NCBI GenBank assembly: GCA_007922305.1
Contig: ML677365.1
Location: 18,729,241 to 18,793,240, forward strand
DNA: 64,000 nt
Reading direction: 5' to 3'
Source: Dermatemys mawii
Taxonomy: Eukaryota > Chordata > Testudines > Dermatemydidae
Positions 21,936-32,889 of the stretch are shown piece after piece. A program made the translations under genes and the position numbers. A model generated the notes under the pieces. That model worked only from the letters and a program-made list of their open reading frames with translations. It did no database searches and was not told where the DNA came from. The stretch's first letter is position 1; every line of letters starts with the position of its first letter.

Positions 21936-24560
21936 CCCCTTAAATGTAATAGCCAGCCAGTGCAGATGAGAGTAGCCCTGAGGCTAATCTTATCTATCTT
22001 GGGGCTGGGGTAGCAACAGACCCAGAAAAAAGGGGCCATTCACTTGCAACTTACCTCCCTCAGCTGCACCAAGCAAGTACTGGGCACAGATGAGACTATA
22101 AAGTGCTATACATATGCTAATAATGTTGTCTGCTCTCTTGGCTTGTAGCTGCTGCCTTGGAAGGAAGCCAAGCATCTTTGGATTTCCTTGCTGTAGATCC
22201 TCCCGAGAGACTACATAATTAGGATAGATTCTGATAAGTTACCCTAGTGCAAATTGACAGTAACTCCACTGATATACTTCAGTGTAACAGGTGAAAATCT
22301 GGCCCTTCATCTGTATTGCTGAATTGGTATAAACTATATCTCAGTCGTTAGTCTTATTGCAGAGGAAGACCTGTAGGAAGCTTGAACCTAAAGGTACTGT
22401 ATACTGCCAAGTACCATAGTATAGACCCAAAATTCAACCTATCTTTAAACTGATAGTCCATCAGGAAACCGTGACAGTTTATTGTAACAGATATAGAGAG
22501 GGCAAAGACTCAGAACTGTTTCTGAGTGACTAAGGGCTTTCTACAAGATGAGGTAATGTACTCTACAGAGATGTGATATCTAAATTTCACTAACATGTTG
22601 CTTGTTACTTGGTTTGCCCTGTTGGTGTGCTTTAATATAGTACTGTTTGAAACAGTAAGATGTTAAAGCACATGAAGGAGCCTTTAGCAATAGCAGGGAT
22701 TTGGTGATTGTGAGGGAGTTTTGGACGACAGGCCTGTGGTATCTGAGGACATACTGCTAGAGGCAGAAAGGAAATGATGGCAGGAGAATAGAAGTATGGT
22801 AGCAGGGAATTGAGCGGTGTTTTTTATAGATAGTGATCAAGCTAATATGAGTGTGATCTACTTGTCTTGTACCGAAGTCTGGATATTGTTGCATGGGTAG
22901 ATGCACAGAGCAGGAAAAGAATCAGAAATTAGACAGGCAGGGAAAAAAAAATAAGGGAGAGGAATAATGAAAGAGATTCAAGATGAGATTCAAGTACATT
23001 GACTGGAAAGTGAAGGAAAAAAAAGTAATGCTGGCTTTGTGAAGGGTTTCAGACACATCCAAAACCTTAGCGTTTTGATTAGAGGAGGGGAGCAGGAAAG
23101 GGGTTCATCCTGATACCTTTTTGTTCTTGTTGGGATAAGACTGGCCTTTCATTAGGTGGATGGCAGGTAAACAGGATTATACTATGAATAATTAATAGGT
23201 CAGTTTTGAAACAAGAGGATAGTGGGTTTATAGCTCTTTTGAAACAAGAGGGGTTTATAGCTGTCCACATACAGTGGGAATGTTTTAGTTGCCAAAAAGC
23301 TACTTGTCAAAATAGGGAAAAGACGCAGAGGGAGAAGACAGAAGAAAGTGGAGAAGGAAAAGTCAAGTGAATTTTGTGCCAGTGCTAGGATCATACTATT
23401 GAGTTTCCTCCTGAAATTAGAAGCATGTATGTGGAATGGAAGCATGATATAATTGGAGTGACATAAACTTGGTTATTATTAAGACATCAGCTAGAAAATT
23501 AAATCACTTGAATAGAATTAAGGAAAAGGATAGGCAATGCAAAGTGAAAGGAGAGTGGCAATTCCACAGCAATATGGCTGAGTAGGATCCCTGTGGAGAA
23601 TCATGTAAACTAAAAAAATAAAAACTATGGGCCAAATTCTGCTCTTAACTGCATTCAGCATTTCCCTCCATTTATTTGAGCTGAATTTGGTCTCATCTTT
23701 GAACCCGCATTTTTCTTCATTACAGTACCGCAACCAAAAAGTGATTCAGATCATGGCTGACTTTTCCTGTGTGAAACAGCACTGTAACATTTCACTGCAT
23801 ATACAAACAGATAATGGGATGTCACTATACATAGAGACATTTTATATTTATTTATTTTGCTAATAATAATAGTATATTAGGCTGGGATGTTCAAAGATTC
23901 TTAGTCGAGTAAGGTACCCAACTGCCAGCAACTTTCACTGTATTTCTTTAGGTTTATTTGAAAATCCCAGCCTACCAGTCTCTCTGTTTCCCAAAAATGC
24001 CTCTCTCTAACTCATGCTCAGTTTCCCTCATGCTTGCCCTGCATATCCTGTCCCACCATTCTTTCTTTAAAGTTCTCTAAAACTGCCAGTATGTGCTCAA
24101 TGGTTTCAACATACGTGCACGAGGAAAAAGAGCACTTTGAATGTTTAGGTGGGCTTACGTGGTACCTATCTACTCTTATAAAAATGTCAAAAGTGCCTAA
24201 ATGGTGTGCTTGCGACTCTGTATCATTAATGCTTGAATACCTTTGTAAATCAGGACCCATGTCTTTAACTTTGCTGTGCTGGTTTATTGTTATCTTACTC
24301 CTTCCTCTTTTTCCCTTGTTCCAGGCATTACATCTTCTCTAGGAATAAGTGGATCTTGGGGTTCCATGTTTTCTGTGGGAGGAATTTCTGCTTGTTCATT
24401 TCAAATGCAACTTGAAGGATGACTGATAGTATATGTGGAATTTCTATCTATAGAGATTCAGTGATACAGTTCGTTTCATGTAAGATTTTTACCTTTTTTA
24501 ACTCCGTGCTTTCTTTAACATGTATTGTCACACTCCACCAGTGCAACTATTCTGTCATTC
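21936..24560. other. No firmly recognised feature
   Basis: Contains a short ctccactgatatacttcagt-type segment near 22260 that resembles the palindromic repeats elsewhere, and purine-rich sequence at 22650-23450 that may be an old LINE 3' region. No gene or element end could be defended. Confidence 0.35.
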
Positions 24561-24568
24561 CTATATAT

Positions 24569-25277
24569 TGTGACAAAGCTCTGTCCTTATCTTCGTGGAT
24601 CCTGTGTTTCCTGGTGGATTTTTACTAGCCTCAGCGGCTCACTGTGACCCTCCACGGAGCCCTTCTCTCTCTGGAGACAAGGTCACAGTCTATTGAGCCA
24701 TTTTCATCACAAACCAGTGAGGAGAAGCTATCCTTCCTGGCACAGTCTCTATTGTCTCCCAATCTCAGAGACTAATTAGGGGAGGCAGAAAGGGGGGAGC
24801 CCAGGCCCGCCCTCTACTCTGGGCTCCAGCCCAGGGACCCTAATAGTATCAGCTAAGATGGCTGACCTTTTATCCATAAAACGCAATACAATTCCCTGGG
24901 ATACTTCCCCACAGCAGTCCCCGCTTCTTCAAACTCCACTTCACCCCTACCTCAGGGCCTCCTTCCTTCTGTATGATAAGTTGTCCACCACTCAGTCTCA
25001 CCAACAGCATAACTTCTTTCCACAGCTCCTGACACCCACAACCCACCTGACTAACTGGGAGGTTTTTATCTGGATTCAGCCAGTCCCTGATTGGCTTCAG
25101 GTGTCCCAATTAGGCTAGCTGTTTCTGCTCCTTTCTAGAAGGTTCTTAATTGGCCCCAGGTGTCTTGATTGGCCTGGAGTAGCCTTTGTTTGNNNNNNNN
25201 NNGGACCTGCACACCCTGAGACTAATGTACCTGCCTTCCAGCACTCTCCCATATCCTTCTGGTCTGACTCCGTCACA
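24569..25277 (+). mobile_element. Solo LTR of an LTR retroelement, containing an assembly gap
   Basis: Starts TGTGACAAAGCT and ends ccgtcaca, with TG...CA termini that are inverted to each other (tgtgac/gtcaca). A 4-bp duplication ATAT flanks it (24565-24568 and 25278-25281), but both flanks are AT-rich so this is weaker than the others. The interior wording (ggggagcccaggcccgccct, ctctactctgggctcc) is that of a turtle LTR family I recognise. A 10-N gap lies at 25193-25202. Frames on both strands (24858-25118, 24870-25109) are products of the LTR, not genes. Confidence 0.75.
25193..25202. other. Assembly gap (10 N)
   Basis: Ten undetermined bases inside the LTR. The true length of missing sequence is unknown, so an internal retroelement region could be missing here. 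Confidence 1.
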
Positions 25278-25539
25278 ATATTTAATCTCCAGGTATCACC
25301 ATGTCCTATTGATTATCCTCATTCCTCCACATTTCCATAAGGTCTCATATCAATATTCTCATTTAAAGCCAGACAGTCTAGTTTACCCAACTGAGTATTT
25401 AGGCTTATAGCATTTGTATATAAGCACATGTACATTTTATCAATATTAAGTTGCTTACTTCATGGGTTATATTTAAATGGGACTCTATTTCATTTGGCTG
25501 TTCCTCAGTTGCTCCTATTTTTACTTTACTAACGTCTTT

Positions 25540-27330
25540 CATATCTTTTTTTTACTAGCATATAGCCTTCCCCCTCTAATAAATTCATCCCTAAGGGATG
25601 TTTTTGCCCAAACAGTGTGCTCCTGCACACCAGTCAGCTTTTCTCTAACCCTTAATTTAAAATCTCTATGATCTTTTTAATTTTACATGCCAGCAATTTG
25701 GTTCTATTTTGGTGTAAGTGGAGCCCATCTCTCCTGTATAGGCCACTCCTTCCCCAAAAGGTTCCCCAGTTCCTAATAAATTTAAATCCCTCCTCCCTGT
25801 ACCATTATCTCATCCATGCATTGAGACCTTGCAGTTCTGCCTATCTTCCTGGGCCTGTGTGTCAACTAGAACAGGGGTGGGCAAACTTCTTGGCCCGAGG
25901 GCCACATCGGGTTTACAAAATTATATGGAGGGCCAGGTAGGGAAGGCCCCGCCCCAATCTGGCCCCCTCCCACTTCCCACCCTCTGACTGCCCCCCTCAG
26001 AACCACCGACTCTTCCAACCGCCCCACTCCTTTTCCCCTGATTGACCCTTCTGGAGACCCCCCACTCTAACTGCCCCCCAGGACCCCACCCCCATCTAAG
26101 CCCCCCTCCTCCTTTCCCCTGACTGCCCTCCTCCAGAGACCCAATGCCCCCAGTCATGCTCCAGGACCCTACCCCCATCCAACCCCCCCCCACCCTCTGC
26201 CCCCTGACAGGCCCCCTGGGATTCCCACACGCCATCCAACTCCCCATTCACTGCCCCCTGAGACTCTCTGCCTCTTATCCAACCCCCACCCCAGGCCCGG
26301 CCTGGCACAGCCTGCTTACCCCGCCACTGCTAAGAATAGCGTGTCTGGCCCGGAGCCAGACACGCCGCGCTGATCCACCGGAGCGCCCCGCATTGTCTGG
26401 CCCAGAGCCAAACACGCGGTCACGCAGCCCCACCCTTGAGAGCTGAGGCTGTGGAGGAGGGAGACAGCGGGGGAGAGGCCAGAGCAGCCTTGCCAGCTGG
26501 CCACGTGGTTGCGCAGCTGCGCCCCCCAGAGCTGCTGCATGCAATACACAGAGGCCGCGGGGGAGTGAGAGAGCTAGGGAGGGGCCAGAGCAGCCTCTGC
26601 AGCCGGACCTCGGGGGCCAGTTGGGAGGAGCCCGCGGGCTGGATCTGGCCCGTGGGCTGTAGTTTGCCCACCCCTGAACTAGAAGCATTTGAAAGAATGT
26701 TACCATCGAGGTCCTGGACTTTAATCTCTCACCTCACAGCCTAAATTTGGCCTCTGGGACCTCTCTCCTACAGTTCCCTGTGTAACTGGTCTCTACTTGT
26801 ACCACAAACACTGGCTTCTCTCCAGTACTGCCTAAAAGGTTATCTACATGTCTTGAAAGGTTCACAACATTCGCATCTGGCAGGTGATTCAAGCTGTGGT
26901 TCTTGGATGATTACAAACCCAGCTATGTTTCTAATAACTGAATCCTCCACTACTATTGCCTGTATCTTTCTAATAACTGAGGTCCCACCCCTGGAGGAAT
27001 ATACTCAGTGTGAAAGGATCTCATGACATCATTTGGAAGGTAGATCCCAGCTATGGGGTTATTTCTTTCTAATCCTGCCTCAAGACTTTCATCTTCCTTA
27101 ACAAAACATTGTTTGACAGGTGGTGGGACCACTGTACTATTTTCCTGAAAGTCTTCTATGTGTACCTCTGCTCCTCCATTTCAGCCACTCTGGCCTCCAC
27201 AACCCATACTCTGTCTCTGAGTGCTGTGAGTTGCTTGCACCATGCAAACTCTTACACTATGTACCCACGAGGCAGGTAATCATACATGTTGCACTCTATA
27301 CAATAAATGGGGTAGCCTCCACCCTGTTGC
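25540..27330 (-). pseudogene. CR1 LINE ORF1 (SGNH-esterase type) relic, split by a hAT element
   Basis: Minus-strand translation recovers CR1 ORF1 in order: a coiled-coil part (LTALRDRVWVVEARVAEMEE near 27180-27240), the esterase block I as VVEDSVIRNIAG near 26925-26955 (usual GDS worn to EDS), an oxyanion-type block near 26740-26800 that reads FVVQVETSYTGNCRREVPEA where the usual form has VHVGTND, then, after the hAT insertion, FIRNWGTFWGRSGLYRRDGL near 25720-25775, ending in the DGLHL block that carries the catalytic Asp and His. Esterase domains of this type are known from CR1 ORF1. Frameshifts and stops are frequent. The ORF2 part expected downstream on the minus strand (to the left) was not recognised. 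Confidence 0.75.
25872..26676. mobile_element. Non-autonomous hAT element inserted in CR1 ORF1 (805 bp)
   Basis: Perfect 8-bp duplication AACTAGAA (25864-25871, 26677-26684) and perfect 16-bp terminal inverted repeats (caggggtgggcaaact at left, agtttgcccacccctg at right). Inside are tandem C-rich units of the form ccccctgactgccccc with variations, then a CpG-rich part. No transposase. Open frames here on both strands come from base composition. The related element at 30353-31059 has the same ends and the same internal order. Confidence 0.9.
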
Positions 27331-27547
27331 TGTTCTTCTGCCTCTCTTTTTGCCCTTGTTTTTTTTTTAATGTAACATATGTTTAGGGAATGTTTGTTAG
27401 GCATACTGGGTTTTCTTATTCTGTTTGTTAGTTTTCCTGGGTGTCTTGATGCCTTTCTAACTGTTATAATCCTACAAACTGCTCCCACTGCAGCTGAACT
27501 TTCACTGCATCCAAGCTCGCCTCACCTTGGCGGCTAATTTTGTCATG
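27331..27547. other. Possible 5' continuation of the CR1 relic
   Basis: Sequence between the recognisable CR1 ORF1 part and the solo LTR. The minus-strand frame 27252-27488 continues into it but shows no motif. A ten-base T tract is at 27360-27370. Confidence 0.3.
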
Positions 27548-27552
27548 GGTTC

Positions 27553-27929
27553 TGTAACCGAGCCTTCCTCGGCTTGCTCCACAAAATCACCTGGAGACTA
27601 CTTAAAGTGCATACACCAATGCTCTTTTATTCTCTATGCCAGTTCCCACAACCTTCTATATACAGTTTCTTCAGACCAGCACCCTAGGGGACTGCTAGCT
27701 TCCCCAGACAGCAGGGATCTAGAGCCACATGCTCCTCCCTTTCCTGTGTTCTCCCCTTCTGCTTCATCCTAGCCAGCTCTAAATAGCTAGCTGGCTAGTC
27801 AGGCCTGAAGGTGCCTTCGCTCAAGCAATTTGGGCGTGGTCTCCCCTGCCAGCTGCAATTAATCCCCCTTAATTGGAGCTGGGCTAACAGGGGCCTGGCT
27901 CAGGATCTCTTGGCCAGCACCCTGTTACA
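27553..27929 (+). mobile_element. Solo LTR (377 bp)
   Basis: Begins TGTAACCGAG and ends cctgttaca, with 6-bp inverted termini tgtaac/gttaca, and a perfect 5-bp duplication GGTTC (27548-27552, 27930-27934). No internal retroelement sequence. It differs in sequence and length from the other three LTRs, so at least three LTR families are represented. Orientation is tentative because no TATA or polyadenylation signal is clear. Confidence 0.8.
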
Positions 27930-27934
27930 GGTTC

Positions 27935-30344
27935 TCTCAGCTATAACTATGGCTAGGCCAACCCCCACCTCCTATTGGTTACTTGGTTACTGGTCTCTCC
28001 AGGCTATCCCTTTGATCAAGGGTGATTGCTAATGCTGATCACTATGTTTGGTAATAAACTGCTCTCCAGAAGGGGTATTATTTAAGCAAAGGAGCCTGCT
28101 GTGGTGTCCTTGAGTTATCTGAAAGGGACAACTGAGGCAGACGTGCCTGTCATGCTGTGGCTTGGTGCAGGAGAGCACCCACTGACCCTGTCATTTGTAT
28201 CTAGAACGGAAGTCATGGGGAATTTTGAGTGTGATAGGACTGCAGGATTGAGTATAGATTGTAATATTGGTGTCTCAGATTTAGGTTTGTCTTTTGACTA
28301 AGTTTGCTTAGCAGTATTTAGAAGATAGTTCTAATGGTAGTTTCTAGAAACAAGAGATGTACTTCTCCAGTTGATGGCAAGTTCTTCTATAATGTTTTCT
28401 CTTTAATTATTTTGCTCTGTTAAACTGAGATGTAATTGGCACTTCAAAGTGATAAGATTATTTTAAGAACCTATTTAAACAAAAACAGTGGTGTAAACCT
28501 AACAGAAAAAACACACCTTTTTTTCTTGCAATATCACAGTTTTTTTGAGTCCAGACTCATATTACAGTGTCCAAGTTTCTAATGAAGACTTCTCTGGAAT
28601 ATAGCATTGAATCTTGATTATGCTGCACTTGAGAGGTCAATTCTTTCAGTTATGTTCATATTCCTCCATAAATATATGAAGTCTTTCAAGTTAAGTGTGT
28701 TTAAGGGGCTTTTTTATGGAAAACTAATGCTTTCTGTCATATGGATAGCCCAGGGATTGTGGAGTTGGCCAATGGTGCCCTGGGCATAGAGCAGCAGAAA
28801 CATTTACAGTGACTCTAAGTGGAAGAGAATGACCAGGGATTGCCCCAGTATAAACAGTTGCTGAGTAGGCAGAATGGACACTGGGCTATGCCCTTCTCTT
28901 GCTTTAGGGCAAGGTGCTTTAGCATAGCTGTATATCTGGGACTACAATCTGAGGCATGCTAAGAGCATTTTCATGTTCTTCTCAGGAAGTGTCCTTTGCC
29001 CATCCCTTCTACCCGATGAGAAGTTCAGGCCCATGAGCTATAGTAGGCAGGAATCAGACCAGGGAGGGATGGGGTAGCTGGAGGCACAGATTGCAGTCCT
29101 GCTCTCTTTTTCTGCAGGGATATTTGAACAAAATAAACACTTTCCTGAACAGATATCTGAGTGAGCCTATTTTGGGGTCGGGATAAATAGATGCATGTTG
29201 ATGCAGAAGGAAACATTCTTGCATGCAAACAAACATGCTGGAGAATCTCAGATTTGGTTACAAAATCATATGGAAAAGCCCAGAAATAACAAATTATAGC
29301 ACTTAACCTATTGCTCATGTCATCTGTTTACAGGATGAGGAATAGGAAATAGGGATTGCATATGTACTTTAAGATTGGTTTGTGAGAAATTCCTGGATGG
29401 TTCAAAGAATAGGATAATGAAATATGGAGCCATTTTCCCATTAGTAACTAAACTGAATCTGGATCCATTTGATAGTGGTAGACATGATGATGATTTGTCA
29501 ATTATTTAGTGGCCTGTATGAAATGAGTTGGTAGTGTAAAGTCCAGTTCCTAGTATACAAGTGGCAACTGCCACAAAAACTACCAGTATAATGGACATAC
29601 ATTGACACCCTTGTTGGAAATTTCAGGAGAAAGACTAATGACTGAGTGTGAAGGCTGAACTCTCTTCTCCTCTTTAGGTCAGTGTTTGGGCACATTTCCA
29701 CATCAGTGGGGAAGACTAAAGCTTTGAGACTTTGCTAAGTATTCTGGAATGCTCATATACAATATATCATCTACACTTGATACATTGCTGGAGTGCTCTG
29801 TAAACGAGAGGGGTATGTGTGCATAGCTGATAGATAAAGTGCCAGAGATATGCAAATAGTTTCTGGATTTTGTAGGACCAGTGATACTTGTGTACTGCAA
29901 ATGGCTTCTTGTGTGTATCTCTCTACATGAAACTCTTAACAGAAAGCCTGCTGAACACACAAATTAACACATGATGAGCAGAGCTGCCCAGCCTTATTCA
30001 GCAACAGCAACTTCCTCTCTATATTTACTGCTCATCTTTTCACCTGTGTACGTTTACTGTATTGTAAAGTTAATTGTAAAACCATAACAATTTCTTCTTC
30101 CCACTCCATAAAATAACCAATAGTAAATATATAACTAAACTCACATGAACGAGAACAGAAAATTGTTATATTTCAGGACTGAGAAAGGAAACAAAGTAAA
30201 AAAAAATATGAAATGAAATCATTATCCTCATTTAATAATAAGTACCAAACTTGTAAAAATGGAGGCCCATGTGCCAAAAAAAAACCCCCCCATACAAATG
30301 CGTGCCTACATTTGTATACACAATTACCGTGGTTGCAAGTATCT
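27935..30344. other. No recognised feature
   Basis: Mostly unique-looking AT-rich sequence. Short open frames on both strands without motifs. Confidence 0.4.
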
Positions 30345-30352
30345 GGTTAGAA

Positions 30353-31059
30353 CAGGCGTGGGCAAACTTTTTGGATGAGGGCCACATTGGTGTTGAAAAA
30401 TTGTAGGGAGGGCCAGATCAGGGAAGGCTGTACCTCTCCAAACAGCCTGGCCCTGTCCTTATCCGGCACTCTCCCACTTCCTACCCCCTGACTGCCCTCA
30501 GAATCCCAGACCCATCCAATCCCCCCTGCTCCATGTCCCCTGACCTCCCCCTCCTGAGACCCCCCCACCCTAACGGTCCCCCAGGACTTCACCCTCTTCC
30601 CAAGCCCCCCTACTCCTTGTCTCCTAACTGCCCCAACCCCTATCCACACCCCACCCCACCCCCTGGCAGACCCATGGCACTTCCACACCCTATACAACTC
30701 CCCCATTCCCTATCTCCTGACTGCCCCCTCCGAATCTCCACCCCATGCTACCACTCCCTGTCCCCTGACTGCCCCCTGGGACTCCCTACTCCTTAGCCAA
30801 CCTACCAGCCCTGGACCTAGCCCCAGCCCCCTTACCACACTGCTGGTGGCCCAGCCAGAGCCAGGCATGCAGCATCGCTCTCCGGGAAGAGCACAGCCCC
30901 GCCCCCCAGAGCACTTCGCGCACGGCGGCGAGGCTGCACGGAAAGGGGGAAAGCAGGGGAGAGGCCGGGAGCAGCCTCCCCCGCCGAGAGCTCAGGGGGC
31001 CAGACAGGACGAGCCTGCAGGCCGGATGTGGCCCGCGGGCCGTAGTTTGCCCACTCCTG
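30353..31059. mobile_element. Non-autonomous hAT element (707 bp)
   Basis: Terminal inverted repeats caggcgtgggcaaact and agtttgcccactcctg match those of 25872-26676. The flanks GGTTAGAA (30345-30352) and GATTAGGA (31060-31067) agree at 6 of 8 positions, a worn duplication. The interior has the same design: a gagggccacatt head, C-rich tandem units, then a CpG-rich tail ending gcccgcgggccgtagtttgc. More diverged ends and duplication suggest it is older than its sister copy. Confidence 0.8.
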
Positions 31060-31067
31060 GATTAGGA

Positions 31068-32282
31068 GTTTAACCAGTTAGTGGTACATGTATTTAACTA
31101 TGCAATTGTGGTAATTACACTCACAGCTGCAGATGTACAATTGCACATGTCGGCAGGCATCTCCTTTTTTAACAGTTAAGCCCACAGAATTTGCACAAGT
31201 GGGATATAGGCTGAATATTGTGTGTATACTATCAACACCCATGAATCTTCTACAGTAACTGATTCTGGATGTGCTCCACATACAGAACTCCCATTGGTTT
31301 CAATAGGAGTTACACGTGCAGAGCAGAAGAAATGAGCCAGTAGTGGCGATAGGGTAAATTTGTAGGCCCAATTGTCACAATTGTGAGATCAGCCCAGTTG
31401 AAGTTCCTACTATTTCACAATAATCTATAATAACAAATATTGATGGGAAAAGGTACAAAAGGGAAATAGACTGAGTTAGTCTAAACAAAAAGGCCTACTG
31501 ATGTAACTCAAGGACTGTGTTAAAATTCTGCTTGGTTTTTTAAAAAAGCGTGCAACTGGAAGTCAGTGAATCAAAATCAGTGTGTCAGAAACTGGGCCCA
31601 ATTGGACAAAATAATGAGGAGATGGACTATTTTGCCCATAATTCCATTTGTGAGTACTTAAAGAAAGACTTTGGGGAGAAAAATTGACTACTGGAGTGAG
31701 CTTCATCATCATGAGCTGCCATCCCCACCATCTCCTGGGACACCAGACCTCCATCATTCTGAGATGTCCTGACCATACCAGGCTGGAGAGAGAGGGATCC
31801 AGATCCAATTTACCACCTTTTACAGTTCCAGCTGAATCCCAGACACCATCTGGGATGAAATGGGATTGGAGTTTAATAAGAGCAGCAAGAGTAGCTCCAG
31901 CCCATCTCAACAAACATTTTCTCTTTTTCCTAAAAGGACAGCTGTGATTATCTTAAAGACTGTCAGACAAGGGGGAGGTTTCCATTTTAAAACTCTCTCC
32001 AGTAAAAGGGAACAGAGATGTTGTTAAAATGAAAGACTTAGTTAGTACTTTACATTTCAAATGCTTTAACTGGGTTTCCTTTTCTGTGCTTTTAATAGAA
32101 GGTTAAAAAAATTTTAATGGTGTGTTTCCCCACAGTACTCAGCAAGCTGTGGTCTCTGAATAGCAAACCCTGAACTTTGTTTAACACTGTTTAATGTTGG
32201 GCAGTGCTGGATCATGTTATACCTTTGACTCTTTGGGTCCATATATTCCATCTAAATTGATACCGCAGTGGCCAGCTGTGTC
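31068..32282. other. No recognised feature
   Basis: AT-rich interval with overlapping open frames on both strands at 31563-31947, neither with a recognisable motif. Confidence 0.4.
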
Positions 32283-32285
32283 TGA

Positions 32286-32469
32286 GGGCTAGTCCACACT
32301 AGAAGCGTTGCCAGATCTGGTAGCTATGTCGGTGGGAGAACATGTCTCGCTGACATAGTGCTATCCACATAACGTTTAGGTTGATGTAACATGTTGCTTA
32401 GCGGATGGCTTATTCACACCCCAAAGTGACCTAAGTTATACTGAAGTAAGTGGTAGTGTAGAACTGGCC
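32286..32469. mobile_element. Harbinger-like MITE (184 bp)
   Basis: Left end gggctagtccacacta and right end (reversed) ggccagttctacactac are imperfect terminal inverted repeats. Direct TGA trinucleotides flank them (32283-32285 and 32470-32472). Three-bp duplications are typical of PIF/Harbinger, and the left terminus resembles that of the larger Harbinger at 37254 (gggcttgattacact). It contains a gctatgtcggtgggagaaca segment typical of a turtle MITE family. Confidence 0.7.
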
Positions 32470-32561
32470 TGAGTTGCAAAGGCCCAAATCTGCATCACTA
32501 GAACTCCTACAGACTTCAGCAGAAGTTTCATGCACAGAGTGTCTGAAGGATTGATGTAAAT

Positions 32562-32889
32562 TGGGGGTTCCCAAACTTGTTCCGCGACTTGTTCAGGGTA
32601 AGCCCCTGGCAGGTCGCAGAACGCTTAGTTTACCTGACCATCGCAGCTATGTCCGCTTGCAGCTCCCAGTGGCCACGGTTCACCATTCCCGGCCAATGGA
32701 AGCTGCAGGAAGCGGTGTGGTGGCCCGGCCCGCACTGCTTCTCACAGCTCCCATTGGACAGAAATGGCAAACCGCAGCCACTGGGAGCTGCAAGAGGCCA
32801 TAGCTATGGACAGTCAGGTAAACTAAGCGTCCCATGACCCGCCAGGGGCTTACCCTAACCAAGCTGCAGAACAAGTCTGGGAACCCCTA
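32562..32889. mobile_element. Foldback hAT-like element (about 328 bp)
   Basis: Left end tgggggttcccaaacttgtt and reversed right end taggggttcccagacttgtt are long inverted repeats. Similarity continues inwards: agcccctggcaggtcgcaga opposes the cgccaggggctt segment, and the cagctcccagtggccacgg block opposes agccactgggagctg, so nearly the whole element is palindromic. No clear target duplication remains (flanks atgtaaat and agagttct do not match), so the hAT label rests on terminus and design similarity to 18564-18871. Confidence 0.6.
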
